64,000 nucleotides of DNA from Caecitellus pseudoparvulus (taxonomy: Eukaryota; Bigyra: Bicosoecida). The DNA is taken from the NCBI GenBank assembly GCA_965644315.1, contig CBFFRQ010000068.1:992001-1056000 (forward strand). Reading direction: 5' to 3'. The position numbers were made by a program, and so were the translations under genes. The number at the start of each line of letters is the position of its first letter. Position 1 is the first letter of the stretch. Below, piece after piece: positions 62,427 through 64,000 of this stretch. The notes under the pieces are model-generated. The model ran no database searches and was not told the DNA's origin. It was given only the letters and a program-made list of their open reading frames with translations.

Positions 62427-63953
62427 TCAGCTACTTCGTAGAGTCTGCAGCAAGTCACTCAGAGAGTCCTCCTGAGCCACAGCGGACACCGCGACGACGT
62501 CGAAGGCCAGCTCCGGCAACTTTCGTGTCAGTGCTGAGAGGCGTGTGCCACGTGCAGTTGGCAACGAAACACGTGCTTGGGACGCTGGCGCACCCGGGAC
62601 TGCAAAAGCCCGCCTCTCACACTTCTCATCAGGGAGGTGCAGCCAGTCCCCAATCCTCCATCGCAACTCTGCAAGGGAGCGCAGAGACGCTGCATCTCCA
62701 CCCTCACTGGGCAGGCAAGACTTGAACCGCTGCTTCACGATGACGTCTACAGTTGGTGTCCAGCGGTATTGTTGGCGTGCTCCTTGCAAAGGAAGCAGGT
62801 CATGCACCCACGCTTCGCAGTGGGATTCCCGCGGTGCAGCCACGTCCACCCCCTGCACAGACCTTCCGGTTTGGCTTGAAACGGCAACTTCCACACACAG
62901 CCAGCTACTCAGAGCGTCCACTCCGACATCCAGATCGACTTTCAAGCCTGCAAGGTGGTGCAGCGCAGCGTCCCAGGGACTGGAGCGTTTGCTTTTCGGG
63001 CCATTCAAGTTCAGGTGAACTGACCAGGCATGGCCACTGGCATCCACAGGCTGCCCTTCAATCCACGGGAGGCGAGCGGAGTTGTTCTGCAGTGTACCGG
63101 AAAACGAAATACAGCTAGCTTGGGCCTGCAGGTCTCTAGCAGCCGTCATCCACCACTCTGCCCGGCATGTTGGAATGCCAGCCATGGCCCACGAGGTGGA
63201 CCCCTGCGCAAAGGCCACTGCCTCTCCGGTGCCATCAACAATGCTCCACATGCTCTTGCAATCGTGAAGCGACGGGCCCACAGAAAACCACAAGCACGCC
63301 GCCCTGCGAACACGTAGCCGCGTTGTCGCGTGGTTCAGGCCCTTTGCTCCCCCGAGGACTAACTCAGAGAGCGTCGAGAACCGCACCGTTCGTGGTTGAA
63401 ACGACTCGCCGCCACACAGCGGGCCACCAAGAATGAATAGATCACTTGCCGAAGTGCACACTGCGTATGGCTGCACTGTGTACCTGGACACATGGCGCTG
63501 CGTGTTTGTGATGCGCACGGTGCAACCTGGGGCTAGGGCCGCCGGTGGTGGCGTTGTGGCCAAACACTTCACAAATACAGCCACAGAATTCATGTGCGAG
63601 TCGACTACAGTCACTCGCCAAGACTGGTCCTGCCTGCTTGCCCGGGGAGCAGTACTGGCGTCCACATGGACCGAAACAACAGTGCCGACAACATCGAAAA
63701 GCGATGTGACCCCCAGTGATCGTGTCTTGGGAGGCTTCGCCAGGCTGGTGCCCGCAAGCTCTGACACAAGTGGCGGTAAAGTAAGCGCATCTTCCCTGAG
63801 CCAACCGAGCGGCATGCACCCCCTCGGGCTGTCGGAGAGCGGACCAGGCTGGAGCCGCACAGGTGGCCCTGCATCTGAGGGTTTAGATATTACACTTCCC
63901 GGAGGAATTGGGCTCTGCATCAGGAAGGTACTTTGGGAGCCGATAAAAGTCAT
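62427..63953 (-). CDS. OB-fold protein, possibly single-stranded DNA binding (POT1/RPA-like)
   Basis: An open frame of 508 residues from the ATG at 63953; the frame is open a little further upstream without an ATG, so a 5' exon near or beyond the window edge is possible. Two regions look like OB folds. The first contains LFDVVGTVVSVHVD, SWRVTVVDSHMNSVAVFVKC and LAPGCTVRITNTQ, the strand pattern of telomere and replication OB domains. A second contains MWSIVDGTGEAVAFAQG. The C-terminal half is unassigned, with a Trp-rich GDWLHLPDEKCERRAF. A telomere end-binding or RPA-related role is plausible, but I cannot separate these from other OB proteins. Its stop is 12 bp from that of CTR9. Confidence 0.5.
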   Translation of the reverse strand: MTFIGSQSTFLMQSPIPPGSVISKPSDAGPPVRLQPGPLSDSPRGCMPLGWLREDALTLPPLVSELAGTSLAKPPKTRSLGVTSLFDVVGTVVSVHVDASTAPRASRQDQSWRVTVVDSHMNSVAVFVKCLATTPPPAALAPGCTVRITNTQRHVSRYTVQPYAVCTSASDLFILGGPLCGGESFQPRTVRFSTLSELVLGGAKGLNHATTRLRVRRAACLWFSVGPSLHDCKSMWSIVDGTGEAVAFAQGSTSWAMAGIPTCRAEWWMTAARDLQAQASCISFSGTLQNNSARLPWIEGQPVDASGHAWSVHLNLNGPKSKRSSPWDAALHHLAGLKVDLDVGVDALSSWLCVEVAVSSQTGRSVQGVDVAAPRESHCEAWVHDLLPLQGARQQYRWTPTVDVIVKQRFKSCLPSEGGDAASLRSLAELRWRIGDWLHLPDEKCERRAFAVPGAPASQARVSLPTARGTRLSALTRKLPELAFDVVAVSAVAQEDSLSDLLQTLRSS

Positions 63954-64000
63954 CCATGTGGCCCTTCTAGAACCTTCGCATGTCAATATTGTGACGTGCA

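Overview
This is nuclear DNA from a flagellated, GC-rich single-celled eukaryote, probably an alga or other protist; I cannot place it more exactly. The evidence is split genes with short GT-AG introns (mostly about 60-100 nt, very often with a GTGCGT donor), ciliary genes (IFT88, a dynein light intermediate chain, TEX9-like, RNF32-like), and a full set of eukaryotic nuclear and trafficking proteins. There are no operons, CRISPR arrays, rRNA or tRNA genes that I can see. I built the exon models by hand from reading frame, intron phase and protein-family similarity. In most multi-exon genes all phases close exactly.

Layout. 1-1883 (-): SNAPC4-like Myb protein, cut by the window edge. 3240-4121 (-): YhhN/TMEM86. 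4419-4877 (+): small mitochondrial-type His-rich protein. 4906-6075 (-): 1-Cys peroxiredoxin. 6279-8228 (-): dynein light intermediate chain. 8350-10988 (-): IFT88. 11160-15983 (-): giant kelch-BTB-BTB protein. 16141-20009 (-): FHA coiled-coil protein. 20498-22173 (+): aromatic amino acid hydroxylase. 22214-23593 (-): nucleotide-sugar transporter. 23881-25596 (+): FKBP-TPR protein. 25644-26609 (-): NAC beta (BTF3). 26759-27950 (-): TEX9-like. 28150-29773 (-): BAR protein with DPF motifs. 30782-36859 (+): ankyrin-repeat gene split by a 2.7-kb insertion. 36982-38994 (+): multipass membrane protein. 39018-39824 (-): steroid 5-alpha-reductase family. 40355-41806 (+): RNF32-like. 41811-43016 (-): RNF113/Cwc24. 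43400-45235 (+): PPR protein. 45252-48232 (-): second ankyrin protein. 48586-49197 (+): ABITRAM/FAM206. 49236-50397 (-): ELMO-domain protein. 50807-51670 (+): secreted-type Cys-rich domain joined to a SWEET-like three-helix membrane module. 51700-52701 (-): phosphomannomutase. 52887-56180 (-): TBC-PX protein. 56576-57414 (+): short-chain dehydrogenase. 57611-62414 (+): CTR9. 62427-63953 (-): OB-fold protein.

The genes do not form one pathway. Several share cellular themes: microtubule and ciliary transport (DLIC, IFT88, TEX9, RNF32), RNA polymerase II and snRNA transcription (SNAPC4, CTR9), splicing (RNF113), and membrane traffic (BAR-DPF, TBC-PX, ELMO). Convergent neighbours are packed extremely tightly, with 4-47 bp between opposing stop codons in ten pairs, while divergent neighbours share promoter gaps of roughly 290-1000 bp.

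The most unusual pieces are the ankyrin gene interrupted by a non-homologous 2.7-kb segment that itself carries a 530-bp tandem duplication, and the predicted signal peptide-Cys-rich-SWEET-like fusion at 50807-51670.
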